A DNA stretch of 10,600 nucleotides, taken from positions 1-10,600 of the forward strand of contig CAMWQY010000068.1 of the NCBI GenBank assembly GCA_947176355.1, read 5' to 3'. The notes beneath the pieces are model-generated. The model did not search any database, was not told where the DNA came from, and saw only the letters and a program-made list of their open reading frames with translations. Source of the DNA: an uncultured Porphyromonadaceae bacterium (GTDB lineage Bacteria > Bacteroidota > Bacteroidia > Bacteroidales > Muribaculaceae). Made by a program: the position numbers and the translations under genes. Shown here in pieces: positions 1-6,734 of this stretch. Positions within the stretch are counted from its first letter, which is position 1. Every line of letters starts with the position of its first letter.

Positions 1-122
1 TGCAGATAGGCGGGAAGCGGTATGAGGTAGTGCCGGACTCGCTCCAAACGCCTCAGACGGCATCACGCCGAAACCAACCAAGACCGCCCATTCTCTTTCC
101 GCTTTGGTATGTAAGGAACTGA
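1..122 (+). CDS. 3' end of an unrecognised gene, truncated by the window edge
   Basis: A reading frame whose first full codon is at 3 stays open for 39 codons and ends at TGA 120-122. The visible C-terminus begins QIGGKRYEVVPDSLQTPQ and ends in a basic, proline-rich tail (RRNQPRPPILFPLWYVRN). About 59% of third codon positions are G or C, and base composition drops sharply to AT-rich directly after the stop, as expected where a gene ends. I do not recognise the family. The minus strand is also open from a TTG codon at 178-180 to position 1 (60 codons), so the strand is not certain. I prefer the plus strand because its stop coincides with the change in composition, while the minus-strand frame would run into AT-rich DNA that looks intergenic. 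No function can be assigned. Confidence 0.35.
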   Translation, partial: QIGGKRYEVVPDSLQTPQTASRRNQPRPPILFPLWYVRN

Positions 123-163
123 TTAAGAGAACTTCTATATTATCCAATTTTAACAATTTCTCT

Positions 164-195
164 ATTGTGGAATCGAACAAAATTTATTAACTTTG
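164..195 (+). promoter_or_regulatory. Bacteroidota-type promoter
   Basis: ATTG at 164-167 (TTG 165-167) lies 20 bases upstream of TAACTTTG at 188-195. This matches the Bacteroidota primary sigma factor consensus (TTTG, about 19-21 bases, TAnnTTTG). Transcription would start near 202 and run into the region that ends at the strong hairpin at 533-582. No recognisable protein gene lies between the two, so the product is unclear. Confidence 0.5.
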
Positions 196-532
196 CGCTG
201 CGGATAATGCTCGCAGAGGCGGGCGGCAATTTGGTTATCAATGTATTTGTTAACCTTTTGTTACCCATTGACAATTGTCCGAGTTTTCTTATTGAAAATC
301 AGTGTAAAATTGACAAATATGTTGGAACAGTTGGTATCCATGTGAAAAATTCTGTTCCTACCATTATAAGTATTATTAAGTAAGGAAAGAAGCTGGTGAA
401 TTCATTTCTATCAAGAGATTAGATCTTTGGATTGAAATGCGCTACCCAGACGCTAACCATTTCAATTTTGCAGAGTTAATGATTTGATAATCAATACACT
501 TTTGCGATGCGATAGGTTCCCTGTCTTTCCGC

Positions 533-582
533 AAATTAAAAAATCCGATGAAAGTCGAGGCTTTCATCGGATTTTTTAATTT
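533..582. terminator. Bidirectional intrinsic terminator, 22-bp perfect stem
   Basis: The arms 533-554 and 561-582 are perfect reverse complements, with a six-base loop TCGAGG at 555-560. The core is ATCCGATGAAAG and its complement, flanked by A runs on the left and T runs on the right, so either strand gives a GC-containing hairpin followed by U residues. It lies 52 bases past the stop of the minus-strand DUF805 gene. It also closes the plus-strand transcript predicted from the promoter at 164-195. It is the strongest terminator in the window. Confidence 0.85.
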
Positions 583-634
583 CTTTGTCTGTCATTTTAA
601 ACGGCATTTAGCCGCCTTATGAACTGTGGATAGT

Positions 635-1015
635 TTATTCTACGACATTGGGCACGGGGCCGTATTCGTTCGTCTCCATCTGGCTGTCTTTGCAATACCA
701 CACGAGAAGCAGAATCCAACCTACGATAGGAACAAGAGAGATGAAAATCCACCATCCGCTCTTGCCGATGTCGTGAAGACGACGTACGTCGATACCAAGA
801 TTTGGAAGCAGGAGGGCAAGACCAACAACAGCACTTGCTATGCTCATGACATTCTGGTTCCAACAAAATACGATCTCAACTACAATCCCGAGAATGAATG
901 CGAACAGCTGAAACCACCAAAACTCAGACCTTGAAGCACGGCCACTGAAATTGCAGTAGTTCACTTTGAGTGCTCTTTCTACTGCCTCTTTGAATGTAAC
1001 TTGTCTCTGATACAT
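635..1015 (-). CDS. DUF805 family small membrane protein
   Basis: This 126-residue protein matches the DUF805 family (YhaH/YhaI-like inner membrane proteins), whose function is unknown. The family signatures are present: FSGRASRSEFWWF at about 23-35, the conserved RRLHDIGKSGWW at about 78-89, and a C-terminal N-x-YGP (NEYGPVPN, about 116-123). Three hydrophobic segments, about 33-51, 57-73 and 88-107, are likely membrane helices, with a polar N-terminus of about 20 residues before the first. Its length is normal for a single-domain member. ATG at 1013-1015 gives the usual short N-terminus ahead of the FSGRASR motif. A gap of 129 bases separates it from maeB upstream, with a possible -7 element in that gap, and a strong terminator follows. 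It is probably a one-gene unit. The family assignment is firm; the role is unknown. Confidence 0.88.
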   Translation of the reverse strand: MYQRQVTFKEAVERALKVNYCNFSGRASRSEFWWFQLFAFILGIVVEIVFCWNQNVMSIASAVVGLALLLPNLGIDVRRLHDIGKSGWWIFISLVPIVGWILLLVWYCKDSQMETNEYGPVPNVVE

Positions 1016-1064
1016 AACGAAGAAAATTACTTTAGAAATATTAAAATTAAGTAGTCAATCAAAT

Positions 1065-1107
1065 CAAATGTATAATATCATAAATGTTTTATTGTCTGAA
1101 TTTCAGA
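1065..1107 (-). promoter_or_regulatory. Possible promoter and palindrome upstream of the DUF805 gene
   Basis: Read on the minus strand, TACATTTG (1065-1072) fits the TAnnTTTG -7 element, but no good TTG lies at the right distance. A near-perfect palindrome, TCTGAATTTCAGA at 1095-1107, covers the place where the -33 element would be. It could be an operator, but chance is also possible. Confidence 0.25.
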
Positions 1108-1115
1108 GACGAACA

Positions 1116-1134
1116 ATTATGAATTATGCATTAA
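1116..1134 (+). repeat. Dispersed 19-bp AT-rich repeat, copy 1
   Basis: ATTATGAATTATGCATTAA here is identical to 9258-9276. This copy lies about ten bases beyond the maeB stop codon, and the other overlaps the start region of purT. The sequence is AT-rich and partly repetitive (ATTATG, ATGCAT), resembling the simple intergenic repeats common in Bacteroidales genomes. No gene function is implied. Confidence 0.6.
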
Positions 1135-1144
1135 TAAAAGCTTA

Positions 1145-3427
1145 TTACTTTTTCTCCAAAGTGATAGCATCAATAGCCGCTATTGTCACCAAGTCGATGA
1201 TCTCTCTTTCTGAAGCATTGCTATTGGTGAAGTAGACCGGCTTCTTCAATCCCATCTGAATAGGACCGATGATCGATCCGACACCCATGCTAAGGAGCAT
1301 TTGTGTAGTGGTATTGGCTGCAGTCAAATTAGGGAATACGAGTGTATTCACTTTCTTGCCTTTCAGAGTATTGAATGGATATGTGTGATCACGAAGTTCG
1401 GTGTCAATAGCATATTCCACTTGCATCTCTCCATCCACGTTCACTTCAGGATATTTCTCATGAAGCTCTGCTACAGCTTTTGCCACCATGGTCGCCTCTT
1501 CATGCTTGGAAGATCCGAAATTGCTATACGAAAGCATCGCAATCTCAGGCTCTGTTGCAAAGAATCTTACCGTATGGTCTGCAAGACGGGCGATATCCAC
1601 CAATGCTGCCTCATCAGCATCCGGATTGACTGCCGTGTCAGCAATGAAGTAAGTTCCCTTGCGGGTATTCAGAATATGCATAGTGGCGAAATGGCTGAAG
1701 CCGTCCTGCAGTCCGATGATCGATACTACGTCGCTTGCAGCAGACTCTCCGGCAGCAAATGATGAATATAGACATGCATCTGCATCTCCGGTCTCTACCA
1801 TCATCATGCCGAAATAAGAGCGTTCAAACATCTTGTCAAGTGCCAAATCGTAGGAAAATCCTTCGCGAGCCTTTTTCTCTGCAAGAATTCTCGCGTAGCG
1901 TTCGCGAGTCGCCATTTCCCGGTCGTGGCGAGGATTGATGATCTCAACTCCTTTAAGCGACAAGCCAAGACGTTCTGCACGCTTCTCTATCATTTCCTCA
2001 TTTCCAAGCACAACCGGCCTGCAAACTCCCTCATGATGGCTTCTTACGGCTGCGCGGAGCATATTGTCCATATTGCCTTCGCAGATTACCACTCGTTTAG
2101 GTCTCTGTCGAGCTATCTCGGTAATCCTGCGCATCATCTTTCCGTCGTCGCCCATAAGAGTGCGGAGTCTCACCTGATATGCGTCCCAATCAGTGATAGG
2201 ACGTTTGGCAATACCTGATTCTGCGGCAGCTTTAGCTACGGCTGGAGCCACACAAAGAAGCAAACGCGGGTCGAGCGCTTTTGGAAGGATATAATCGCGT
2301 CCAAATTTTATATTGTTCATCCCGTATGCCTCATCCACAACTGCCGGTACGGGACGCTCTGCCAGGGCTGCTATGGCATGCACTGCGGCTATCTTCATCG
2401 CCTCGTTGATGCCTGTAGCGCCACAATCAAGAGCTCCACGGAAGATGTATGGAAATCCTATGACATTGTTGATCTGATTGGGATAATCAGACCTTCCGGT
2501 GGCAACAATGATATCGGGCCGAGTCTTGACTGCAAGATTATAATCTATTTCCGGATTGGGATTAGCCAGCGCAAACACTATCGGTTTTTCTGCCATCGAC
2601 AATACCATTTCCGGAGTCACTACGTCTGCAACGGAAAGCCCCAAGAATACATCTGCTCCTACCATTGCCTCTGCTAATGTATTGAGATCTCGGGTGGTGG
2701 CAAATTCTTTTTTCTGATCATTAAGATTGCCCCTGTCTGCCCTTATTACACCTTTGGAGTCGCACATGACTACATTTTCGCGTCTTACACCAAGCTGGAC
2801 ATAGAGGCGTGTGCAGCTGATGGCTGCGGCGCCGGCTCCATTCACTACAAGACGTATATCCTCAATCTTCTTTCCTTGGATTTTGAGGGCGTTGAGAAGG
2901 CCGGCTGCAGAGATGATGGCTGTGCCATGCTGGTCGTCGTGCATTATCGGAATGTCACATTCCGCTTTCAGTCGCGTCTCAATTTCAAAGCATTCGGGTG
3001 CCTTTATATCTTCAAGGTTGATGCCTCCAAATGTAGGCGAGATTGCCTTGACTATCTGTATGATTTTTTCCGGATCTTTCTCGTTGATTTCTATATCAAA
3101 TGCATCAAGACCTCCAAATATCTTAAACAGTAAGGCTTTTCCTTCCATTACCGGTTTTCCTGCCAATGCACCGATATCGCCAAGACCTAATACGGCAGTG
3201 CCATTGCTGATGACGCCTACAAGATTTCCTTTGTCGGTATAGCGATAGGCATCCTCCGGATTTTTTTCTATCTCAAGGCATGGATATGCCACACCCGGCG
3301 AATATGCAAGCGCAAGGTCATGCTGTGATGCGTATGGTTTGGTGGGGACTATTTCTATCTTCCCCGGTTTGCCCTCCTCATGGTATTCGAGGGCCATTTC
3401 TTTAGTAACTTTTGATGTGTTTTGCAT
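1145..3427 (-). CDS. maeB: NADP-dependent malic enzyme with C-terminal phosphotransacetylase-like domain
   Basis: This 760-residue cytoplasmic enzyme should convert malate to pyruvate, CO2 and NADPH (oxaloacetate-decarboxylating malate dehydrogenase), linking C4 acids to pyruvate and supplying NADPH. The malic enzyme N-terminal domain covers about 18-150, with YSPGVAYPCLEI at 42-53 and GLGDIGALAGKPVMEGKALLFK at about 81-102 carrying the conserved lysine region. The metal-binding HDDQHGTAI lies at 163-171. The Rossmann nucleotide-binding loop VNGAGAAAIS is at 195-204, and ANPNPEI at 288-294. From about 425 to 755 follows a phosphate acetyl/butyryl transferase-like domain (for example TDVVSIIGL-type core and NTRKGTYFIADTAVNPDAD at about 587-605). 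In E. coli MaeB this domain is regulatory and binds acetyl-CoA; I infer the same here. The length is typical of the hybrid family. The start at 3427 follows a good promoter at 3480-3510. The NADP preference is inferred from the family. Confidence 0.96.
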   Translation of the reverse strand: MQNTSKVTKEMALEYHEEGKPGKIEIVPTKPYASQHDLALAYSPGVAYPCLEIEKNPEDAYRYTDKGNLVGVISNGTAVLGLGDIGALAGKPVMEGKALLFKIFGGLDAFDIEINEKDPEKIIQIVKAISPTFGGINLEDIKAPECFEIETRLKAECDIPIMHDDQHGTAIISAAGLLNALKIQGKKIEDIRLVVNGAGAAAISCTRLYVQLGVRRENVVMCDSKGVIRADRGNLNDQKKEFATTRDLNTLAEAMVGADVFLGLSVADVVTPEMVLSMAEKPIVFALANPNPEIDYNLAVKTRPDIIVATGRSDYPNQINNVIGFPYIFRGALDCGATGINEAMKIAAVHAIAALAERPVPAVVDEAYGMNNIKFGRDYILPKALDPRLLLCVAPAVAKAAAESGIAKRPITDWDAYQVRLRTLMGDDGKMMRRITEIARQRPKRVVICEGNMDNMLRAAVRSHHEGVCRPVVLGNEEMIEKRAERLGLSLKGVEIINPRHDREMATRERYARILAEKKAREGFSYDLALDKMFERSYFGMMMVETGDADACLYSSFAAGESAASDVVSIIGLQDGFSHFATMHILNTRKGTYFIADTAVNPDADEAALVDIARLADHTVRFFATEPEIAMLSYSNFGSSKHEEATMVAKAVAELHEKYPEVNVDGEMQVEYAIDTELRDHTYPFNTLKGKKVNTLVFPNLTAANTTTQMLLSMGVGSIIGPIQMGLKKPVYFTNSNASEREIIDLVTIAAIDAITLEKK

Positions 3428-3453
3428 TGTCTATTGGGTAATAAAATTGCAAA

Positions 3454-3475
3454 GGAAAAGTAAAAACGCTTTTCC
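3454..3475 (-). other. Hairpin in the maeB leader
   Basis: GGAAAAG at 3454-3460 and CTTTTCC at 3469-3475 are perfect reverse complements around an eight-base loop. On the minus strand this falls at or just after the predicted transcription start, at the 5' end of the maeB message. It could stabilise the message; there is no evidence for a ligand-binding structure. Confidence 0.35.
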
Positions 3476-3479
3476 AATG

Positions 3480-3510
3480 CAAAATTAACAAAAAATACTC
3501 AAATCCCAAT
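3480..3510 (-). promoter_or_regulatory. Promoter of maeB, Bacteroidota type
   Basis: On the minus strand, ATTG (TTG at 3509-3507) is followed after 19 bases by TAATTTTG (3487-3480), matching TTTG-N19-21-TAnnTTTG. Transcription would start near 3473, leaving a leader of about 45 bases before ATG 3427. This suggests maeB can be transcribed independently of the channel gene that lies upstream on the same strand. Confidence 0.6.
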
Positions 3511-3552
3511 CATCAATCCCCTTAAAAATATCAATTCGTTGATTTATGATTG

Positions 3553-4260
3553 TTACTCGTTGATTTCAGACAGCAATGTCTGTATCTTTCGTGCTGTCTC
3601 AGCAGCCTGACTCGTAAAATCTATCTTGGGAGTGTCGGAAGTTTCTCCTATCTGTCTTTCATCCGTAAATATCTGGCAATCTGCTACGAGAGTAAAGCAA
3701 TTTTCCAAAAGTTCGGGCCATTCCGTCAAGTCGACATGTGTCTGTAGCGAGTCAAGGGCAAGTGAAATGTTGAATGCCGAACGTGTCAGGACTTGTTCCG
3801 ATACATTATTCTCACAATTATAGATGAACGTGTTAAGTCGCTTCAATAGCAACGCTCTCATCTTTATAAGTTTTCCTTTTTCCTGAGCTGAATGTAGCTG
3901 ACGCTGTTTCTCAATCTCTGAAGTGACGTCAATCTCAGACTTCATCGAACCCACTGCATTCAAGAAAAATCCCAATATTGTCAATCCGCACATTACTTCG
4001 ACTGCTGTCACACACTGTGCCCAACCGTGAGCAGGAGTGTAATCGCCAAAACCAAGGGTGGTGATAGTCACTATGCTATAATATAGCCACGAACCGAAGT
4101 CTGTCCCCGCACCATCAGGGATTCTGAACTGTCCGTCTGGAAGAGCCCAATAAATTAAAGCAAAAATTGGCATCAATGCTATATATGACCCTATCCATAC
4201 GATAGGCCTTACATTCGACACTACGTGGAAAAAGTGTCTTACTCGATCAGATATTTTCAT
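3553..4260 (-). CDS. Two-helix potassium-channel-like membrane protein
   Basis: The 235-residue protein has the architecture of the minimal K+ channel pore (Ion_trans_2 / Pfam PF07885). A first membrane helix at about 20-40 (VWIGSYIALMPIFALIYWAL) is followed by a pore helix at about 56-66, the selectivity filter TTLGFGD at 67-73, and a second helix at about 82-103. The filter is TLGFG rather than the textbook TVGYG; hydrophobic and aromatic substitutions at these positions are known in K+ channels, so K+ conduction is still the best inference. Four subunits would form one pore. The remaining 130 residues are polar, with a charged, probably helical stretch at about 106-145. I see no RCK/TrkA-N nucleotide-binding fold, so the gating signal is unknown. 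It is divergent from the S9 peptidase gene at 4427 and 125 bases upstream of maeB. ATG 4260 places the first helix at the normal distance. Confidence 0.85.
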   Translation of the reverse strand: MKISDRVRHFFHVVSNVRPIVWIGSYIALMPIFALIYWALPDGQFRIPDGAGTDFGSWLYYSIVTITTLGFGDYTPAHGWAQCVTAVEVMCGLTILGFFLNAVGSMKSEIDVTSEIEKQRQLHSAQEKGKLIKMRALLLKRLNTFIYNCENNVSEQVLTRSAFNISLALDSLQTHVDLTEWPELLENCFTLVADCQIFTDERQIGETSDTPKIDFTSQAAETARKIQTLLSEINE

Positions 4261-4358
4261 AATATTTCAATTGATAAAGGTTATTAACTTCCATTATAAC
4301 AATTTCACACCCCAAAATGCTCAATCCTATAAAAATTCTAAATCCAAAATATTAGTAT

Positions 4359-4390
4359 AATTCTCAATTCTCAATTCCCAATTCTCAATT
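4359..4390 (+). repeat. Heptamer tandem repeat (AATTCTC, about 4.6 copies)
   Basis: AATTCTC, AATTCTC, AATTCCC, AATTCTC and a partial AATT follow each other without gaps, with one mismatch. The array ends nine bases before the -7 element of the S9 peptidase gene and occupies the position of its -33 element. Copy-number change by slippage would alter promoter spacing, but this is speculation. Confidence 0.7.
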
Positions 4391-4398
4391 ATTTTATA

Positions 4399-4406
4399 TA
4401 TCTTTG
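4399..4406 (+). promoter_or_regulatory. -7 promoter element of the S9 peptidase gene
   Basis: TATCTTTG at 4399-4406 fits TAnnTTTG and lies 20 bases before ATG 4427, giving a very short leader. No TTG is found 19-21 bases upstream; that place is taken by the heptamer repeat. The promoter is therefore either weak or helped by an activator. Confidence 0.45.
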
Positions 4407-4426
4407 CATTCTAAAAACAGCTAAAT

Positions 4427-6679
4427 ATGAAAATTCCCCATTTTTTTCTCTTCGCCACATCTATAGCTCTCTCGTTTCAGTCTATGGCGCAAGGTACGCT
4501 CGAAGACTATAACCGCGCATTCGGACTCGCTGAAAAATACAATAACGGTTTTGTCCCGAATGCCAGAATCTACCCCCAATGGATTGGCGATACCGGCAAA
4601 TTCTGGTATGTCGATGAAAAGCAGGATGGCTCGAAAGAGTATAGTCTTGTTGATGCAAAGCGGCAGAAACGTTCCGTTTTGTTCGATCATAAAGTGTTGG
4701 CAAAAGAATTAGAGGCAAAGGGGATAGCTGTCGCTGATGCTAATCGCCTTGGAATTGAGCACCTTAAAGTATCGGATAATCTTGACACCCTGTGGTTCAA
4801 CAGAGGCGGACACTCATGGACATTTATCAAAAGCGGCAAGAATCATCTGGTAGATAGGGGAGAGATACCCGAAGCTCCCGCTCAGCCTCACTGGATGGTG
4901 GTGGATGAGGAAAAAGATTTTCCCCCGGTTCCTTCTCCTGATGGCAGTAAAGTTGCATTTGTGCGCGACAATAACCTCTTTGTGCGTGATGTAGCCACCG
5001 GACAAGTTTCCCAACTTACCACTGACGGAACTCTAGGCAACTATTACTCTTCCTATATATATTGGTCGCCGGACAGCAAGAAATTTGCAGTAAATAAAAT
5101 TCGCCCTGTAGAAAAGCGTTTTGTTTACTATGTTGAGTCTTCTCCTGCTCGTGGAAGCCAACCTATTCTTCACAAGCAGGAATATGCAAAACCCGGTGAT
5201 GAACTTCGCTTTAAGATGCCTGTCATAGTTGATGTAGAGACTAATAAGGTAATCATCCCTGACACAAAACTATTCGACCATCAATATGATATATGGGGTC
5301 CTCTATGGAACTCTGATAGCGAGGCTATAACTTTTGAATATAATGAGCGCGGACATAAAAACTATAGTGTGCTTGAAATGTCGGCTTCTGACGGTGCAGT
5401 ACGTCCCCTCATAGAGGAATCGCATGATAAATACGTAAATTATTCTCGCATCTTCCGCCATTATCTTGATGATGGGAAGCGCATAATATGGAGCAGCGAG
5501 CGCGACAACTACAATCATCTTTACATGTATGATCGCGCTTCAGGCAAGCCGACCCATCAGATTACCAAGGGCGATTGGTATGTGCGCGATGTAGTGAATG
5601 TCGATGAAAAAAACGGTAAGATCTATTTCTCGGCGAATGGAGTCAACAAGAATGAAGATCCATATTTCATCCGCTATTACGTGATAAATTTCGATGGCTC
5701 CGGAATGACAGATCTTACTCCCCAGTCCGGCAATCATAGAGCCGTTTTCTCCCCAGATTTCACCTACCTTGTCGATACTTATTCCACCGTCTCTACCGCT
5801 CCGGTCACTTGTCTGCGCGATGCATCTTCCGGCAAGGAATTGATGAGGGTGGCTGAGGCCGACCTGACAGCTCTTGTTGATGCCGGATGGAAGGCTCCGG
5901 AGGTGTTTGTAGCTCCCGGTCGTGATGGCAAGACTGAGATGTGGGGTGTGATATATCGTCCATCCAATTTTGATGAGAATAAGAAATATCCGGTTATCGA
6001 ATATATCTATCAAGGTCCTGGCGACCAATACGTGCCTAAATCATTCGTCGGTCTTAACCGAAATATGAGTGCGCTTGCTGAGCTTGGATTCATTGTGGTG
6101 ATGGTAGATGGAATGGGTACGTCGTTCCGATCTCGGGAGTTTGAAAACGTTTGCTATAAGAATCTTGTAGATGCAGGTCTTCCAGACCATATAGCATGGA
6201 TAAAGGCAGCCGGTGAGAAGTATCCATATATGGATGTAGATCGTGTAGGCATATTCGGAGCCTCAGCAGGCGGACAGGAGTCCACGACTGCTGTCCTTCA
6301 CCATCCCGAATTTTACAAAGCCGCATATTCCGCTTGTGGTTGCCATGACAATCGTATGGACAAGATCTGGTGGAACGAGCAGTGGCTTGGCTATCCTATA
6401 GATGAAAGCTACATCGAAGCATCAAATGTTGAAAATGCCCATCTCTTGTCGCGTCCGTTAATGTTGGTTGTCGGTGAACTCGACGATAATGTCGACCCGG
6501 CATCGACTATGCAAGTTGCCGATGCGCTGATAAAAGCCAATAAAGATTTTGAACTTGTGGTGATTCCAGGAGCAGCTCACACCATGGGCGAGTCGTTTGG
6601 CGAGCATAAACGTTTCGACTTCTTCGTCCGCCACCTCCTTGGCGTCAATCCTCCCAACTGGTCAGAAATCAAATATTAA
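4427..6679 (+). CDS. Exported S9 family serine peptidase (DPP IV N-terminal propeller plus prolyl oligopeptidase domain)
   Basis: The 750-residue protein begins with a signal peptide (MKIPHFFLFATSIALSFQSMAQ, likely cut after A21 or Q22). A beta-propeller of the DPPIV_N type covers about 90-470, with repeated blade motifs such as PSPDGSKVAFVRDNNLFV (169-186) and WSPDSKKFAV (213-222). The alpha/beta-hydrolase catalytic domain covers about 490-745. The triad is visible: S613 in GIFGASAGGQ, D686 in VVGELDDNVDP (D687 is next to it), and H718 in IPGAAHTMGE; the 32-residue D-H spacing matches known DPP IV. It should cleave short peptides, often after proline, in the periplasm or at the cell surface. 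Unlike classical DPP IV, the nucleophile elbow is GASAGG rather than GWSYGG, and I find no WVYEEE-like motif that binds the substrate N-terminus. Specificity is therefore uncertain, and I give no dpp symbol. The GH2 gene follows 55 bases later. Confidence 0.93.
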   Translation: MKIPHFFLFATSIALSFQSMAQGTLEDYNRAFGLAEKYNNGFVPNARIYPQWIGDTGKFWYVDEKQDGSKEYSLVDAKRQKRSVLFDHKVLAKELEAKGIAVADANRLGIEHLKVSDNLDTLWFNRGGHSWTFIKSGKNHLVDRGEIPEAPAQPHWMVVDEEKDFPPVPSPDGSKVAFVRDNNLFVRDVATGQVSQLTTDGTLGNYYSSYIYWSPDSKKFAVNKIRPVEKRFVYYVESSPARGSQPILHKQEYAKPGDELRFKMPVIVDVETNKVIIPDTKLFDHQYDIWGPLWNSDSEAITFEYNERGHKNYSVLEMSASDGAVRPLIEESHDKYVNYSRIFRHYLDDGKRIIWSSERDNYNHLYMYDRASGKPTHQITKGDWYVRDVVNVDEKNGKIYFSANGVNKNEDPYFIRYYVINFDGSGMTDLTPQSGNHRAVFSPDFTYLVDTYSTVSTAPVTCLRDASSGKELMRVAEADLTALVDAGWKAPEVFVAPGRDGKTEMWGVIYRPSNFDENKKYPVIEYIYQGPGDQYVPKSFVGLNRNMSALAELGFIVVMVDGMGTSFRSREFENVCYKNLVDAGLPDHIAWIKAAGEKYPYMDVDRVGIFGASAGGQESTTAVLHHPEFYKAAYSACGCHDNRMDKIWWNEQWLGYPIDESYIEASNVENAHLLSRPLMLVVGELDDNVDPASTMQVADALIKANKDFELVVIPGAAHTMGESFGEHKRFDFFVRHLLGVNPPNWSEIKY

Positions 6680-6699
6680 TGAAATTCAATACTGTGCTG

Positions 6700-6713
6700 A
6701 GGACGTCAGTCCT
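6700..6713 (+). other. Small hairpin between the peptidase and GH2 genes
   Basis: AGGAC at 6700-6704 and GTCCT at 6709-6713 pair around a four-base loop GTCA. No U run follows, so it is not a normal terminator. It may modulate readthrough or protect an mRNA end in the probable two-gene transcript, or be a fragment of a dispersed palindrome. Confidence 0.35.
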
Positions 6714-6734
6714 AAGTAATACAAAAATACCATT

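Larger units (their letters stand above)
123..634. other. Long AT-rich intergenic stretch with promoter, inverted repeats and terminator
   Basis: About 510 bases contain no protein gene I can support. After the promoter at 164-195 there are three perfect inverted repeats: GGAACAG 324-330 with CTGTTCC 352-358, ATTGAAATG 431-439 with CATTTCAAT 458-466, and TTTGCG 501-506 with CGCAAA 530-535. They are followed by the terminator hairpin at 533-582. A 58-codon frame starts at ATG 207, about five bases after the predicted transcription start, and ends at 383. Its product (MLAEAGGNLVINVFVNLLL...) has no recognisable family, and it would need a nearly leaderless message, so I do not call it as a gene. 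The arrangement would fit a structured non-coding RNA of about 380 nucleotides, but I see no signature of tmRNA, RNase P RNA, SRP RNA or 6S RNA. Confidence 0.4.

Noticed and set aside
270..279. Perfect 10-bp palindrome GACAATTGTC
   Set aside because: Palindromes of this length are expected several times by chance in 10 kb, and it has no gene with a promoter beside it.
165..383. 72-codon plus-strand frame (or 58 codons from ATG 207)
   Set aside because: The longer form starts inside the promoter; the shorter would be nearly leaderless. No recognisable family and no codon-use signal above the AT-rich background.
431..466. tRNA-like stretch on the minus strand (GGTTAGCGTCTGGGTAGCGC, D-arm-like)
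   Set aside because: Only a D-arm-like piece is visible; no anticodon arm, T-arm or acceptor stem follows, so I do not call a tRNA or an att-site remnant.
1145..2200. C-terminal part of maeB as a separate phosphotransacetylase gene
   Set aside because: The frame is continuous with the malic enzyme domain, and the fusion is the normal architecture of this enzyme family.
2811..3242. 143-codon plus-strand frame opposite maeB
   Set aside because: Shadow of the maeB coding sequence, which has full family motifs on the minus strand. Other long opposite-strand frames in maeB, the S9 peptidase, GH2 and purT are rejected for the same reason.
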